From the NCBI GenBank assembly GCA_030656145.1, contig JAUSOF010000031.1, positions 18,091 to 82,090 on the forward strand: DNA of 64,000 nt. The letters are read 5' to 3'. Positions within the stretch are counted from its first letter, which is position 1. Each line of letters opens with the position of its first letter. Below the pieces are notes generated by a model that worked only from the letters and a program-made list of their open reading frames with translations, was not told the DNA's origin and made no database searches. Both the position numbers and the translations under genes were made by a program. This DNA comes from Pseudomonas sp. (GTDB lineage Bacteria; Pseudomonadota; Gammaproteobacteria; Pseudomonadales; Pseudomonadaceae). Positions 53,362-62,141 of the stretch are shown one piece after another.

Positions 53362-54651
53362 ATGTGGTCCCTGATTGCCCCTATCAGCTCATTGCTCGGT
53401 GGGGTTGCTTTACTCCTCCTCGGCAATGGCCTGCTCAACACCCTACTGACCCTGCGCGGCGTGGCCGAAGGCTACTCCACCGGGATGCTCGGACTGATTA
53501 TGTCCGGGTACTTCGTCGGTTTTCTCCTTGGCACCTGGCTAGCGATTCCGCTGGTTCGTCGCGTTGGGCACATCCGTGCGTTTGCCTTTTGTGCCGCACT
53601 GGCTGCCATCACCGCCCTGATGCACATCCTGATCGTCGACCCCTGGGTCTGGCTCGGCCTGCGTGTGCTTTATGGTCTGGCGCTGGTCAGCCTGTACATG
53701 GTGATCGAGAGCTGGCTCAACGCCCGGGCACCCAACGATAAACGCGGCCAGGTATTCGCTGTATACATGGCGGTCAACCTCGGCGCCCTGGCAGCGGCGC
53801 AGCAGTTACTCAACCTGGCCGACCCCAGCGATTTTGTGCTGTTCGTGCTCGCCGCCATGTTGATCAGTGCTGCCTTGATGCCGATCACCCTGACCCGGCA
53901 GCCGCAGCCCAGCGTGCCGGAAACCCTGCACACCAACCTGCGCCAGCTGGTCGGCATTGCTCCGCTGGCGATTGCCGCGGCCGGCCTTTCCGGTCTGGCC
54001 CTCGGCGCGTTCTGGGGCATGGCCCCGGTGTATGCCACTCTCAGCGGTTTCGACGCCACCGGTGTTGGCCTGTTGATGAGCGGCGCGATTCTCGGCGGCG
54101 CCCTGCTGCAGTGGCCAATCGGTATCTATTCCGACAAGCACGACCGGCGCCTGGTGCTGTTCTGGGTGGTGGCGCTGTCGGTGGTGGTGGCCCTGCTGAT
54201 GAGCGTGCTGCCCGCCGGGCGTCTGCTGCTCGCGGCGATCTTCGTCTGGGGTGGCCTGGCCTTCGCCATTTACCCGATTGCCGTGGCGCAGTTGATCGAC
54301 CAATTGCACAGCGATGAAATTCTCGCCGGCTCCAGCAGCCTGCTAATGGTCAATGGCATCGGTTCGGTGTGCGGCCCTCTGCTGGCGGGCTTGCTCATGC
54401 AGCATCTGGGCGCTCAGGCACTGCCGCTGTACTTCGCCGCCACCCTGGGTTTGCTCGCCGCTTACACCCTCTACCGCTTGCGCCACGTCAGCGACCTGGT
54501 CAGCGAGCCGCACGGGCACTTCATGCCGATGCTGCGCACCAGCCATACCGTGCTGGAGTTGATGCCGGATGCGCCGCCGCCAGACGACAGCAGCGAAGAG
54601 CCGCTAACCGAATCAGCGCAGGAGCCGAACCAACCATCTGCTCCCGCATAA
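53362..54651 (+). CDS. MFS transporter (YcaD-like)
   Basis: A 429-residue MFS protein with 12 segments, resembling the YcaD group (NGLLNTLLTLRGVAEGYS, GTWLAIPLVRRVGHIR, IESWLNARAPNDKRGQVFA). The last about 50 residues are a polar acidic tail. It lies 88 bp upstream of the ggpPS gene on the same strand, so the two could be co-transcribed, but no functional link is known. The upstream AT-rich stretch 53230-53350 is the likely promoter. Confidence 0.85.
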   Translation: MWSLIAPISSLLGGVALLLLGNGLLNTLLTLRGVAEGYSTGMLGLIMSGYFVGFLLGTWLAIPLVRRVGHIRAFAFCAALAAITALMHILIVDPWVWLGLRVLYGLALVSLYMVIESWLNARAPNDKRGQVFAVYMAVNLGALAAAQQLLNLADPSDFVLFVLAAMLISAALMPITLTRQPQPSVPETLHTNLRQLVGIAPLAIAAAGLSGLALGAFWGMAPVYATLSGFDATGVGLLMSGAILGGALLQWPIGIYSDKHDRRLVLFWVVALSVVVALLMSVLPAGRLLLAAIFVWGGLAFAIYPIAVAQLIDQLHSDEILAGSSSLLMVNGIGSVCGPLLAGLLMQHLGAQALPLYFAATLGLLAAYTLYRLRHVSDLVSEPHGHFMPMLRTSHTVLELMPDAPPPDDSSEEPLTESAQEPNQPSAPA

Positions 54652-54739
54652 CAAAAGAGGCGACCGCTGCAAAGCGAGTACGCCCGATACTTAGCACGTC
54701 GGCCCACGTCGGCGCGTCAACTGCATAAGGAGACTGCGC

Positions 54740-57001
54740 ATGTTACTTGCCACCGATCTCGATGGAACCTTTCTCTTCGGCGATCCCGAGGATCGCCTGA
54801 GCCTTTATCAGACCATCGCCGCCCACCCGGAAATCCGCCTGGCCTATGTCACCGGCCGCAGCCTGGAGTCGGTACTGCCACTGCTGGCCGATCCGACCCT
54901 GCCACAGCCGGACTTCATCATTTCCGATGTCGGCGCCAGCTTCACCCACGGCGATACCCTGCAGCCAATCCAGGCGCTACAAAGCAAGGTCGATGCGCTC
55001 TGGCCCGGCGAGAGCCAGGTCGCCAGCGCCATCGAAGGCTTCGAACTGGAGCGCCAGGACGTACCGCAGATGCGCCGTTGCTCCTACTTCTGCAGCCCTG
55101 CGCAAGCTGCTAACCCGGCACTGCTGGCCGCCGCCCAGGCGCTGGGTTGCGACCTGCTCTACTCCGCCGAGCGCTACCTCGATTTTCTGCCTCAGGGCGT
55201 CAACAAGGGCAGCAGCCTGCAGGCACTGGCTGACTGGCTGGAGCTGGACAATGACCAGGTGCTGGCTGCAGGCCACAGCCTCAACGACCTGAGCATGCTC
55301 GAGGGCACCTTCAACAGCGTCTGCGTCGGCAACTCGGAAGTCGGCCTGCTGCAAGCCACCGAACACTCCTCGCGCACCTTGCATGCCAGCCGCCCGGGTT
55401 GCGGCGGGATTCTCCAGGGATTCGCCCACTTCGGCTTCCTCGGCGAGCACGGTATTGCCGCCGAACGGCGGATCGCCGCCGAACCCGGCAAATCCGAACT
55501 GGTGATGGTCTACCACCGCCTGCCCTATGAAGAACACCGGGTCAACGGCAAGCTGCAACGCCGCCGCCCGACCTCGCCGAACGGCATCATCCCCACCCTG
55601 CTGAGTTTCTTCGGCGACGGCCGCCCCGGTTCCTGGGTCGCCTGGGCAGTGCATGAAGACGGCGACGAGCCGTTCGACATCCACACCAGCGTGGATGCCG
55701 AGCGCTACCCCAAGCTCAAGGCCGCAAGGGTCAAGCTGAGCAAGGAAGAGGTCGATATCTTCTACAAGCGCTTCTCCAAGGAAGCCTTCTGGCCGACCCT
55801 GCACACCTTCTGGGAACGCGCCACCTTCAACGAGGACGACTGGCAGGTGTTCCTCAAGGTCAACCGCGCCTTCGCCGAGCGCACCGCCCTGGAAGCCGCC
55901 GAAGGCGCGATCGTCTGGCTGCATGACTACAACCTGTGGATGGTCCCTGGCTACCTGCGCGAATTGCGCCCGGATCTGCGCATCGCCTTCTTCCACCACA
56001 CCTATTTCCCCTCGGCGGATGTATTCAACGTGCTGCCGTGGCGCAAGCAGATCATCGGCAGCCTGCTGCAATGCGACTACATCGGCTTTCACATCCCGCG
56101 CCAGGTGGAGAACTTCGTCGACGTGGCACGCGGCGTCACCCCACTGCAAACCGTCAGCCGGCAGAATTGCGCGCCGCGCTTCATCACCTATGGCTGCGCC
56201 GTGGGTCTGGAGCGCATGACCACCGCAGTTGACACCGGTAGCCGGATCGTCAAGCTCGGCGCCCACCCGGTCGGCCTGGACATTGGCCGGATCAGCAGCG
56301 CCCTGGAGCAACCGAAAATCCAGGAACTGATGGCCGACCTGCGCAAGGAGCTTAGCGGGCTGAAACTGATCCTCTCGGTGGAGCGCCTCGACTACACCAA
56401 GGGCATCCTGGAAAAACTCCAGGCCTTCGAGCGCCTGCTGGCGGACAACCCGGAACTGCTGGGCAAGGTCACCCTGGTCAGCATCTGCGTCCCGGCTGCC
56501 AGCGAAATGACCATCTACGACGAACTGCAAGCGCAGATCGAGCAAGCCGTGGGTCGCATCAACGGACGCTTCGCCCGCATCGGCTGGACGCCGGTGCAGT
56601 TCTTCTTCCGCAGTTTCCCCTTCGAGCAAGTGGTGGCCTGGTACGCCATGGCCGACGTGATGTGGATCACCCCACTGCGCGACGGTCTCAACCTGGTGGC
56701 CAAGGAGTTCGTCGCCGTCCAGGGCCTGCTGGAAGGCCCTGGTGTGCTGGTGCTCTCGGAATTCGCCGGCGCCGCCGCCGAACTCAAGGGCGCGCTGCTG
56801 ACCAACCCACACGACACCGCCGATCTGGCGCAAGTCTGCTACCTGGCGCTGAACATGCCCAAGGCCGAAGCTCAGGCACGGCTGCGCGAACTGTTCGACA
56901 TCGTCAACTACAACGACATCCGCCGTTGGGGTGATGAATTCCTCGCCGGAGTCGCCGAGCCGGAACAACAACCGCAGGTCGAACTGACCCTGGTCAGCTA
57001 A
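54740..57001 (+). CDS. ggpPS: Glucosylglycerol-phosphate synthase/phosphatase fusion GgpPS
   Basis: A 753-residue fusion. The N-terminal part (about 1-245) is a HAD phosphatase (LATDLDGTFLFGD with the Asp nucleophile, TGRS, then GHSLNDLSM). The rest is a GT20 synthase of the trehalose-phosphate synthase family (FFHHTYFPSADVF, SVERLDYTKGILEK, DGLNLVAKEFVA). The reversed order, phosphatase first, is that of the GgpPS enzyme described in P. anguilliseptica, which makes the osmolyte glucosylglycerol from ADP-glucose and glycerol 3-phosphate. Ribosome site AAGGAG precedes the ATG. A trehalose role is less likely given the domain order. Confidence 0.88.
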   Translation: MLLATDLDGTFLFGDPEDRLSLYQTIAAHPEIRLAYVTGRSLESVLPLLADPTLPQPDFIISDVGASFTHGDTLQPIQALQSKVDALWPGESQVASAIEGFELERQDVPQMRRCSYFCSPAQAANPALLAAAQALGCDLLYSAERYLDFLPQGVNKGSSLQALADWLELDNDQVLAAGHSLNDLSMLEGTFNSVCVGNSEVGLLQATEHSSRTLHASRPGCGGILQGFAHFGFLGEHGIAAERRIAAEPGKSELVMVYHRLPYEEHRVNGKLQRRRPTSPNGIIPTLLSFFGDGRPGSWVAWAVHEDGDEPFDIHTSVDAERYPKLKAARVKLSKEEVDIFYKRFSKEAFWPTLHTFWERATFNEDDWQVFLKVNRAFAERTALEAAEGAIVWLHDYNLWMVPGYLRELRPDLRIAFFHHTYFPSADVFNVLPWRKQIIGSLLQCDYIGFHIPRQVENFVDVARGVTPLQTVSRQNCAPRFITYGCAVGLERMTTAVDTGSRIVKLGAHPVGLDIGRISSALEQPKIQELMADLRKELSGLKLILSVERLDYTKGILEKLQAFERLLADNPELLGKVTLVSICVPAASEMTIYDELQAQIEQAVGRINGRFARIGWTPVQFFFRSFPFEQVVAWYAMADVMWITPLRDGLNLVAKEFVAVQGLLEGPGVLVLSEFAGAAAELKGALLTNPHDTADLAQVCYLALNMPKAEAQARLRELFDIVNYNDIRRWGDEFLAGVAEPEQQPQVELTLVS

Positions 57002-57037
57002 AGCAAAGCCTTTGCTGGCATCCGCACCGGGTCATGC

Positions 57038-58060
57038 CCGGTGCGCGCAGCGCACCCTACGGAACGCCGCAACACCGCGTAGGGTGCGCCGTGCGCACCG
57101 CGGCGGCCGCGGTTCTCCGGCCCATGCCCTCGCACCTCGACCGGACACCGCAGCAAGCGTTGGCCTCACACAGTGGCGGTTAACCCGGTGCGCGCAGCGC
57201 ACCCTACGGCACCCCGCAACACCGCGTAGGGTGCGCCGTGCGCACCGCGGCAGCCGCGGTTCTCTGGCCCATGCCCTCGCAACAATTCGACCGGACACCG
57301 CAGCAGGCGTTGGCCTCACACAGTGGCGTTAACCCCGGTGCGCGCAGCGCACCCCACGAAACGCCGCAACACCACAACACCGCGTAGGGTGCGCCGTGCG
57401 CACCGCGGCGGCCGAGGTTCTCCGGCCCATGCCCTCGCACCTCGACCGGACACCGCAGCAAGCGCTGGCCTCACATAGTGGCGGTTAACCCGGTGCGCGC
57501 AGCGCACCCTACGGCACGGCCGCAACACCGCGTAGGGTGCGCCGTGCGCACCGCGGCGGCCGCGGTTCTCAGCCCCATGCCCTCGCAACAATTCGACCGG
57601 ACACCAGGGCAAGCGCTGGCCTGACACATTCGCGCTAACCCCGGTGCGCGCGGCGCACCCTACGGAACGCCACAACACCGCGTAGGGTGCGCCGTGCGCA
57701 CCGCGGCGGCCGCGGTTCTCCGGCCTATGCCCTCGCACCTCGACCGGACACCGCAGCAGGCGTTGGCCTCACACAGTGGCGATAACCCCGGTGCGCGCGG
57801 CGCACCCTACGGCACGCCACAACACCGCGTAGGGTGCGCCATGCGCACCGCGGCGACAGCGGTTCTCAGCCCCATGCCCTTGCACCTCGACCGGACACCG
57901 CAGCAGGCGCTGGCCTCACATAGTGGCGGTTAACCCGGTGCGCGCGGCGCACCCTACGGCACGGCCGCAACACCGCGTAGGGTGCGCCGTGCGCACCACG
58001 GCGACAGCGGTTCTCTACCCTGCTCCACCGCGTAGGGTGCGCCGTGCGCACCGCGGCAGC
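57038..58060. repeat. Tandem array of about 150-bp REP-B BIME units
   Basis: Six full units of 147-155 bp start at 57038, 57185, 57335, 57490, 57641 and 57788, and a shortened seventh starts at 57935. Each has the palindromic pair CCGGTGCGCGCAGCGCACCC and GCGTAGGGTGCGCCGTGCGC in inverted order, followed by a spacer with ATGCCCTCGCA, TCGACCGGACACC and TTGGCCTCACA-AGTGGCG. Units differ by scattered substitutions and a few short indels. The array ends at the RAYT-2 gene. It is the longest repeat in the window. Confidence 0.9.
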
Positions 58061-58065
58061 AGCGG

Positions 58066-58599
58066 TCATTCGCCAAAGCCGCCCTCCACGTCACCTGCTC
58101 CACCCCAATCCGCCGGATAAACGCCCTCACGCACCAGGCGGTGATAGCTCGACCAGGGCCAGTCGGCCACTCGTTCGACCAGGCCATGGCGTACCGGATT
58201 CCAATGCAGATAATCCAGGTGCTGGCGATAATCCTCGTCATCGCGGATGCGGTGCTCCCAGAAGCGCCGCTGCCACAACCCGGACTCACGGCGCAGGCAG
58301 CGGCTCAAGCTGATCACTCCCGGCGCGCGGGGCAGCGCCTGGCTGGTGAGGCGCTTGATCAGCGACCAGCGCAGGCCGAATTCGGCATCGCCCACGGGCA
58401 TCTGCCACAGGCAATGCAGATGATCCGGCAGCAGCACCCAGCCGCGAATGTTGAAGGGGTAACGCTGACGCACCTGAACGATGGCCAGGTGCAAGGCTTC
58501 ACGCAACCTCGGCTGGGTCAGCAAGGGCTGGCGCTGGTGAGTCACCAAGGTGAAGAAATAGCAGGCGCCCGGATCCTGGGCGCGGCGGTAGTCGGACAT
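58066..58599 (-). mobile_element. REP-associated tyrosine transposase (RAYT-2)
   Basis: A 177-residue RAYT: opening CYFFTLVTHQRQPLLTQ, histidine pair in VLLPDHLHCLWQMP, Tyr in HLDYLHWNPVRHGLVER. It differs clearly from RAYT-1, with HLHC where RAYT-1 has HLHW. REP-B copies flank it: the array on the left and 58642-58712 on the right. The adjacency suggests that RAYT-2 processes the REP-B family. Confidence 0.9.
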
Positions 58600-58641
58600 T
58601 CCCTGTCTCCTGAGCGCAGTTCACCTGCTCAGAATAGCTGC

Positions 58642-58712
58642 CGGTGCGCGCAGCGCACCCTACGTGGTAGTCGCAATCAATTGCATAGGATGCGCGACCC
58701 GCGCGCACCGCC
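58642..58712. repeat. REP-B pair right of RAYT-2
   Basis: CCGGTGCGCGCAGCGCACCC and its inverted partner (ATAGGATGCGCGACCCGCGC plus GCACC). The partner is diverged. It forms the right border of the RAYT-2 unit. Confidence 0.75.
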
Positions 58713-58825
58713 CCATCGCCGTCAACCTCACAGGCCGCGCCGCGCTACACGTCCTCGGAAAAACCTGCTTAAGCGTATCCAGATCAAGTACGCGAATCCC
58801 TCAAAGGATGACTTCTGGCGCCTGG

Positions 58826-59188
58826 TTAGCGGGTCACTGGCGCGGGATCCGCCAGCAAGGCGCCCAGATCATCCAGGCCATCCTGCACGGCGGCCAACGC
58901 CTGGGCACAAAGTTCACGGTAGCGCTGCAGCACCTGCACACCCATCTCGGTCAGTTGGGTGCCACCACCATGGCGGCCGCCTGCCAGGGTAGTCACCAAG
59001 GGGGACGTAAAGCAGCGGTTCATGGTTTCGACCAGCAGCCAGGCACGCCGGTAGGACATGCCCAAACTGCGCGCGGCGGCGCTGATCGAGCCGGTTTGCT
59101 GGATGGCTTCGAGCAAGTCGGCCTTGCCGGGGCCAATAGCGATATCGGCGCCACAGTGCAGGCGAATTTTCAGGTCGAGTCGGTGCAT
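58826..59188 (-). CDS. ModE-like winged-helix regulator
   Basis: A 120-residue protein corresponding to the N-terminal winged helix of ModE: LLEAIQQTGSISAAARSLGMSYRRAWLLVETMN, then GGRHGGGTQLTEMG. No molybdate-binding MopII domain is present, as in many stand-alone ModE-type regulators. ATG at 59188 (MHRLDLKIRL) is the better start. It is divergent from the ars operon (arsC starts 168 bp away) but a functional link is not evident. Confidence 0.82.
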   Translation of the reverse strand: MHRLDLKIRLHCGADIAIGPGKADLLEAIQQTGSISAAARSLGMSYRRAWLLVETMNRCFTSPLVTTLAGGRHGGGTQLTEMGVQVLQRYRELCAQALAAVQDGLDDLGALLADPAPVTR

Positions 59189-59318
59189 GGGGCTCTTGCG
59201 CTGAATGGGAGAAGAGCAGTGGCTCACCGCACGCACTATACCTGCCAATCGGGCGATTCGCGGCTGGAGGCGGCTGCATCGATTAGCTGCCCGGGTTTAC
59301 GAGACATGCGATAAAACG

Positions 59319-59340
59319 TATATTCGCCGAGCCATATATA
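59319..59340. promoter_or_regulatory. Candidate ArsR operator upstream of arsC
   Basis: TATATTCGCCGAGCCATATA forms an AT-rich dyad 16 bp before the arsC start. ArsR-family repressors bind such dyads over the promoter. The assignment rests on position and symmetry only. Confidence 0.35.
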
Positions 59341-59355
59341 AATCGAGACCCTGCA

Positions 59356-59769
59356 ATGGCCTACCAAACCCGCGTACTGTTCGTCTGCGTCGCCAATGCC
59401 GCCCGCTCGCAACTCGCCGAGGCCCTGCTCAGGCACACCGACCGGGAAAACTTTGCCGCGTTCAGTGCCGGTAGTACACCCACTGCGGTCGACCCACGCA
59501 CCCTCGATGCCTTACAGCACCTGGGCGTCGACACTCAGGGCTTGCACAGCAAGTCGATCGACGAGTTCCGCCCCGATGAATTCGAATACGTGATCAGCCT
59601 GTGCGATAAATCGGCCCAGGAGTGCGAGCACATCAATTTTGCTGGCGAAAAGCTGGCCTGGAACTTCGAAGATCCGGTAACCAGCGACAAGCCGGACGCC
59701 TTCCGTCACTGCCTGCATGAGATCCATGAGCGGATCAAGATGTTCGTCCTAGTGAAAACCAAACGGTGA
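59356..59769 (+). CDS. arsC: Arsenate reductase of the low-molecular-weight phosphatase type
   Basis: A 137-residue LMW tyrosine phosphatase-like reductase. The P-loop is Cys11-X5-Arg17-Ser in CVANAARS; redox cysteines are at Cys83 and Cys88 (CDKSAQEC). The thioredoxin-type ArsC family reduces arsenate to arsenite. It is the first gene of a plus-strand operon; its stop overlaps a GTG (possible arsR start). Confidence 0.85.
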   Translation: MAYQTRVLFVCVANAARSQLAEALLRHTDRENFAAFSAGSTPTAVDPRTLDALQHLGVDTQGLHSKSIDEFRPDEFEYVISLCDKSAQECEHINFAGEKLAWNFEDPVTSDKPDAFRHCLHEIHERIKMFVLVKTKR

Positions 59770-59777
59770 GCACCGCC

Positions 59778-60134
59778 ATGGCCGAGCCTCTGATCCCGAC
59801 CAGCGTTTTCAAATGCCTGGCCGATGACACCCGCGTACGCCTGATGCTGTTGATCACGGCGCAGCAAGAACTCTGCGTCTGCGAGCTGACCTGTGCGCTG
59901 GACGAAAGCCAGCCCAAGGTCTCGCGTCACCTGGCGCAGTTGCGCACCTGCGGGTTGTTGGCGGATCGCCGCCAAGGCCAGTGGGTGTACTACCGCTTGC
60001 ACCCGTCCCTGCCCGACTGGGTCAGCGCCGTACTGCAGACCACCCTTGATGCCAACAAGCATTGGCTCAGGCCCGATGCCAGACGCCTCGAAGGCATGGG
60101 CGGGCGCCCCGAACGCCTGGCTGCCTGCTGCTGA
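59778..60134 (+). CDS. arsR: Arsenic-responsive repressor ArsR
   Basis: A 118-residue ArsR/SmtB-family regulator with winged helix and the metal-binding pair Cys33-Val-Cys35 ([10 protein letters not shown]) in the recognition-helix region. A Cys-Cys tail (AACC) closes it. ATG at 59778 is taken; a GTG 12 bp earlier, overlapping the arsC stop, is an alternative. Repressor of its own operon, released by arsenite. Confidence 0.9.
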   Translation: MAEPLIPTSVFKCLADDTRVRLMLLITAQQELCVCELTCALDESQPKVSRHLAQLRTCGLLADRRQGQWVYYRLHPSLPDWVSAVLQTTLDANKHWLRPDARRLEGMGGRPERLAACC

Positions 60135-60162
60135 AGTATTACGCCACACCTGGAGTGAATTG

Positions 60163-60879
60163 ATGGACGACGAGCACCTACCCAATCTGGATGCAGAACT
60201 GGTCGGACTGCCGAACCTGGAGAAACTCGGCGGCAAGCCGACGCTCACTCACAAGCCACGCATCCTGCTGCTCTATGGTTCGAACCGTGAACGTTCATTC
60301 AGCCGCCTGATGGTTGAAGAAGCGGCGCGCCTGCTGCAACGCTTCGGCGCCGAGACACGGGTGTTCGACCCTGCCGGTTTGCCCCTGCCAGATGACGCGC
60401 CTGACAGCCACCCCAAGGTGCAGGAGTTGCGCGACCTGATGCAGTGGTCGGAAGGCCAGGTGTGGTGCTCGCCAGAGCGTCACGGCTCGATGAGCGCGGT
60501 GTTCAAGGCGCAGATCGACTGGGTTCCCCTGGCAATCGGCGCGGTACGCCCGACCCGGGGCAAGACCCTGGCGGTGATGCAGGTCTGCGGCGGCTCGCAG
60601 TCGTTCAACGTGGTCAACCAGTTGCGCGTGCTGGGCCGCTGGATGCGCATGTTCACCATCCCCAACCAGTCCTCGGTGCCCAAGGCTTTTCTTGAGTTCG
60701 ACGCAGAGGGACGAATGAAACCGTCATCTTTTTATGATCGGCTGGTAGATGTCATGGAGGAGCTGGTCAAGTTCACCTTGCTGCTGCGCGAACGCCAGGA
60801 CTATCTGGTGGATCGTTACTCCGAGCGCAAGGAGTCCGCGCAAGCCTTGTCAAAACGCGTCAACCAGCACGCGCTATAA
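60163..60879 (+). CDS. arsH: NADPH-dependent FMN reductase ArsH
   Basis: A 238-residue flavodoxin-like ArsH with the FMN site [15 protein letters not shown], then [15 protein letters not shown] and [15 protein letters not shown]. ArsH oxidises trivalent organoarsenicals or reduces quinones. ATG at 60163 has TGGAG upstream and is preferred; the frame extends earlier as a shadow of arsR. Confidence 0.93.
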   Translation: MDDEHLPNLDAELVGLPNLEKLGGKPTLTHKPRILLLYGSNRERSFSRLMVEEAARLLQRFGAETRVFDPAGLPLPDDAPDSHPKVQELRDLMQWSEGQVWCSPERHGSMSAVFKAQIDWVPLAIGAVRPTRGKTLAVMQVCGGSQSFNVVNQLRVLGRWMRMFTIPNQSSVPKAFLEFDAEGRMKPSSFYDRLVDVMEELVKFTLLLRERQDYLVDRYSERKESAQALSKRVNQHAL

Positions 60880-60919
60880 ATTCATTGCACCGACACATTC
60901 ATTGCATGAGGAAACCAGC

Positions 60920-61924
60920 ATGACCATCAAAGTAGGCATCAACGGTTTTGGTCGCATCGGCCGCCTGGCATTGCGCGCCGCCTGGGGCTGGCCGGAGTTC
61001 GAGTTCGTGCAAATCAATGACCCGGCCGGTGACGCGGCAACCCATGCGCACCTGCTCAATTTCGACTCGGTACATGGCCGCTGGCAGCATGAGGCGAGCA
61101 GTGCTGACGACTGTATTGTGATCGACGGCAAGCGGATCAAGATCACCGCCAACAAGGCCATCGCCGATACTGACTGGAGCGGCTGCGACCTGGTGATCGA
61201 AGCCAGCGGCAAGATGAAAACCGTCGCGGTTCTGCAGGGCTACCTGGAGCAAGGGGTCAAGCGCGTGGTGGTCAGCGCCCCGGTGAAAGAAGCCGGCGCG
61301 CTGAATATCGTCATGGGCGTTAACCAGGACCTGTTCGACCCGGCCCTGCACCGCATCGTCACCGCCGCGTCCTGCACCACCAACTGCCTGGCGCCGGTGG
61401 TCAAGGTGATCCACGAACACCTGGGCATCCGCCACGGCTCGATCACCACCATCCACGACCTGACCAATAGCCAGAGCATCCTCGACCAGCCGCACAAGGA
61501 TCTGCGCCGCGCACGCGCTGCGGGCATGAGTCTGATCCCCACCAGTACCGGCTCGGCCAGTGCAATTGCCGAGATATTCCCCGATCTCAAGGGCCGCTTG
61601 AACGGCTTGGCCGTGCGCGTGCCACTGGCCAACGCCTCACTGACCGACTGCGTATTCGAGGTCGAACGCGCCACCACCGTGGCGGAGGTCAATGCCCTGT
61701 TCAAGGCGGCAGCGGCCGGTTCCCTGAAAGACATCCTCGGTTACGAGGAACGTCCGCTGGTGTCGATCGACTACCGCACCGATCCGCGTTCCTCGATCAT
61801 CGATGCGCTCTCGACCATGGTGATCAACGGCACCCAGGTCAAGCTGTACGCCTGGTACGACAACGAATGGGCCTACGCCAATCGCACCGTGGAACTGGCG
61901 CGACTGGTTGGTTTGGCGGACTGA
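60920..61924 (+). CDS. gap: Ars-operon glyceraldehyde-3-phosphate dehydrogenase
   Basis: A 334-residue [19 protein letters not shown] for NAD binding and the catalytic Cys152 in [11 protein letters not shown]. In ars operons with arsJ this enzyme uses arsenate in place of phosphate to form 1-arseno-3-phosphoglycerate, which ArsJ exports. ATG at 60920 is preceded by TGAGGAAA. A core-metabolic GAPDH would not be expected here. Confidence 0.92.
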   Translation: MTIKVGINGFGRIGRLALRAAWGWPEFEFVQINDPAGDAATHAHLLNFDSVHGRWQHEASSADDCIVIDGKRIKITANKAIADTDWSGCDLVIEASGKMKTVAVLQGYLEQGVKRVVVSAPVKEAGALNIVMGVNQDLFDPALHRIVTAASCTTNCLAPVVKVIHEHLGIRHGSITTIHDLTNSQSILDQPHKDLRRARAAGMSLIPTSTGSASAIAEIFPDLKGRLNGLAVRVPLANASLTDCVFEVERATTVAEVNALFKAAAAGSLKDILGYEERPLVSIDYRTDPRSSIIDALSTMVINGTQVKLYAWYDNEWAYANRTVELARLVGLAD

Positions 61925-61944
61925 CACGCTGCCCTTACCAGAGC

Positions 61945-62040
61945 TATGTAGGGTGGATCGGGGCGCGTAGCTGACGCCTTTCTCATCAACCCTCGTTGTT
62001 TGGTGGATGGATAAAGCGTCATCCACCCTACGGTTTACCT
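61945..62040. repeat. Palindromic GTAGGGTGGAT element between gap and arsJ
   Basis: GTAGGGTGGATCGGGGCGCG on the left, and GGATAAAGCGTCATCCACCC plus TACGG on the right. A related GGGTGGATGGATGAAGCGTC is seen near 17577. It spaces gap and arsJ by about 217 bp but no terminator T tract is present. Confidence 0.55.
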
Positions 62041-62141
62041 CGTAGGTGACGCGGGGCCGCCTAGGCCGCGCGCACCAACCAGCGTGCCATGCGGCGTATG
62101 GCAAACCCTACGACCCGAAGCCTCGCTCACTGGATAACACC

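Noticed and set aside
54977..56971. A 664-codon minus-strand open frame
   Set aside because: Antisense to ggpPS, which has full HAD and GT20 motifs.
57038..58060. CRISPR array
   Set aside because: The repeats are about 150 bp with internal palindromes, spacers are conserved rather than unique, and no cas gene is present; it is a BIME array.
57012..58313. Several 65-110 codon frames in the array
   Set aside because: All are translations of the repeat (Arg/Ala/Pro-rich, repeated at the unit period).
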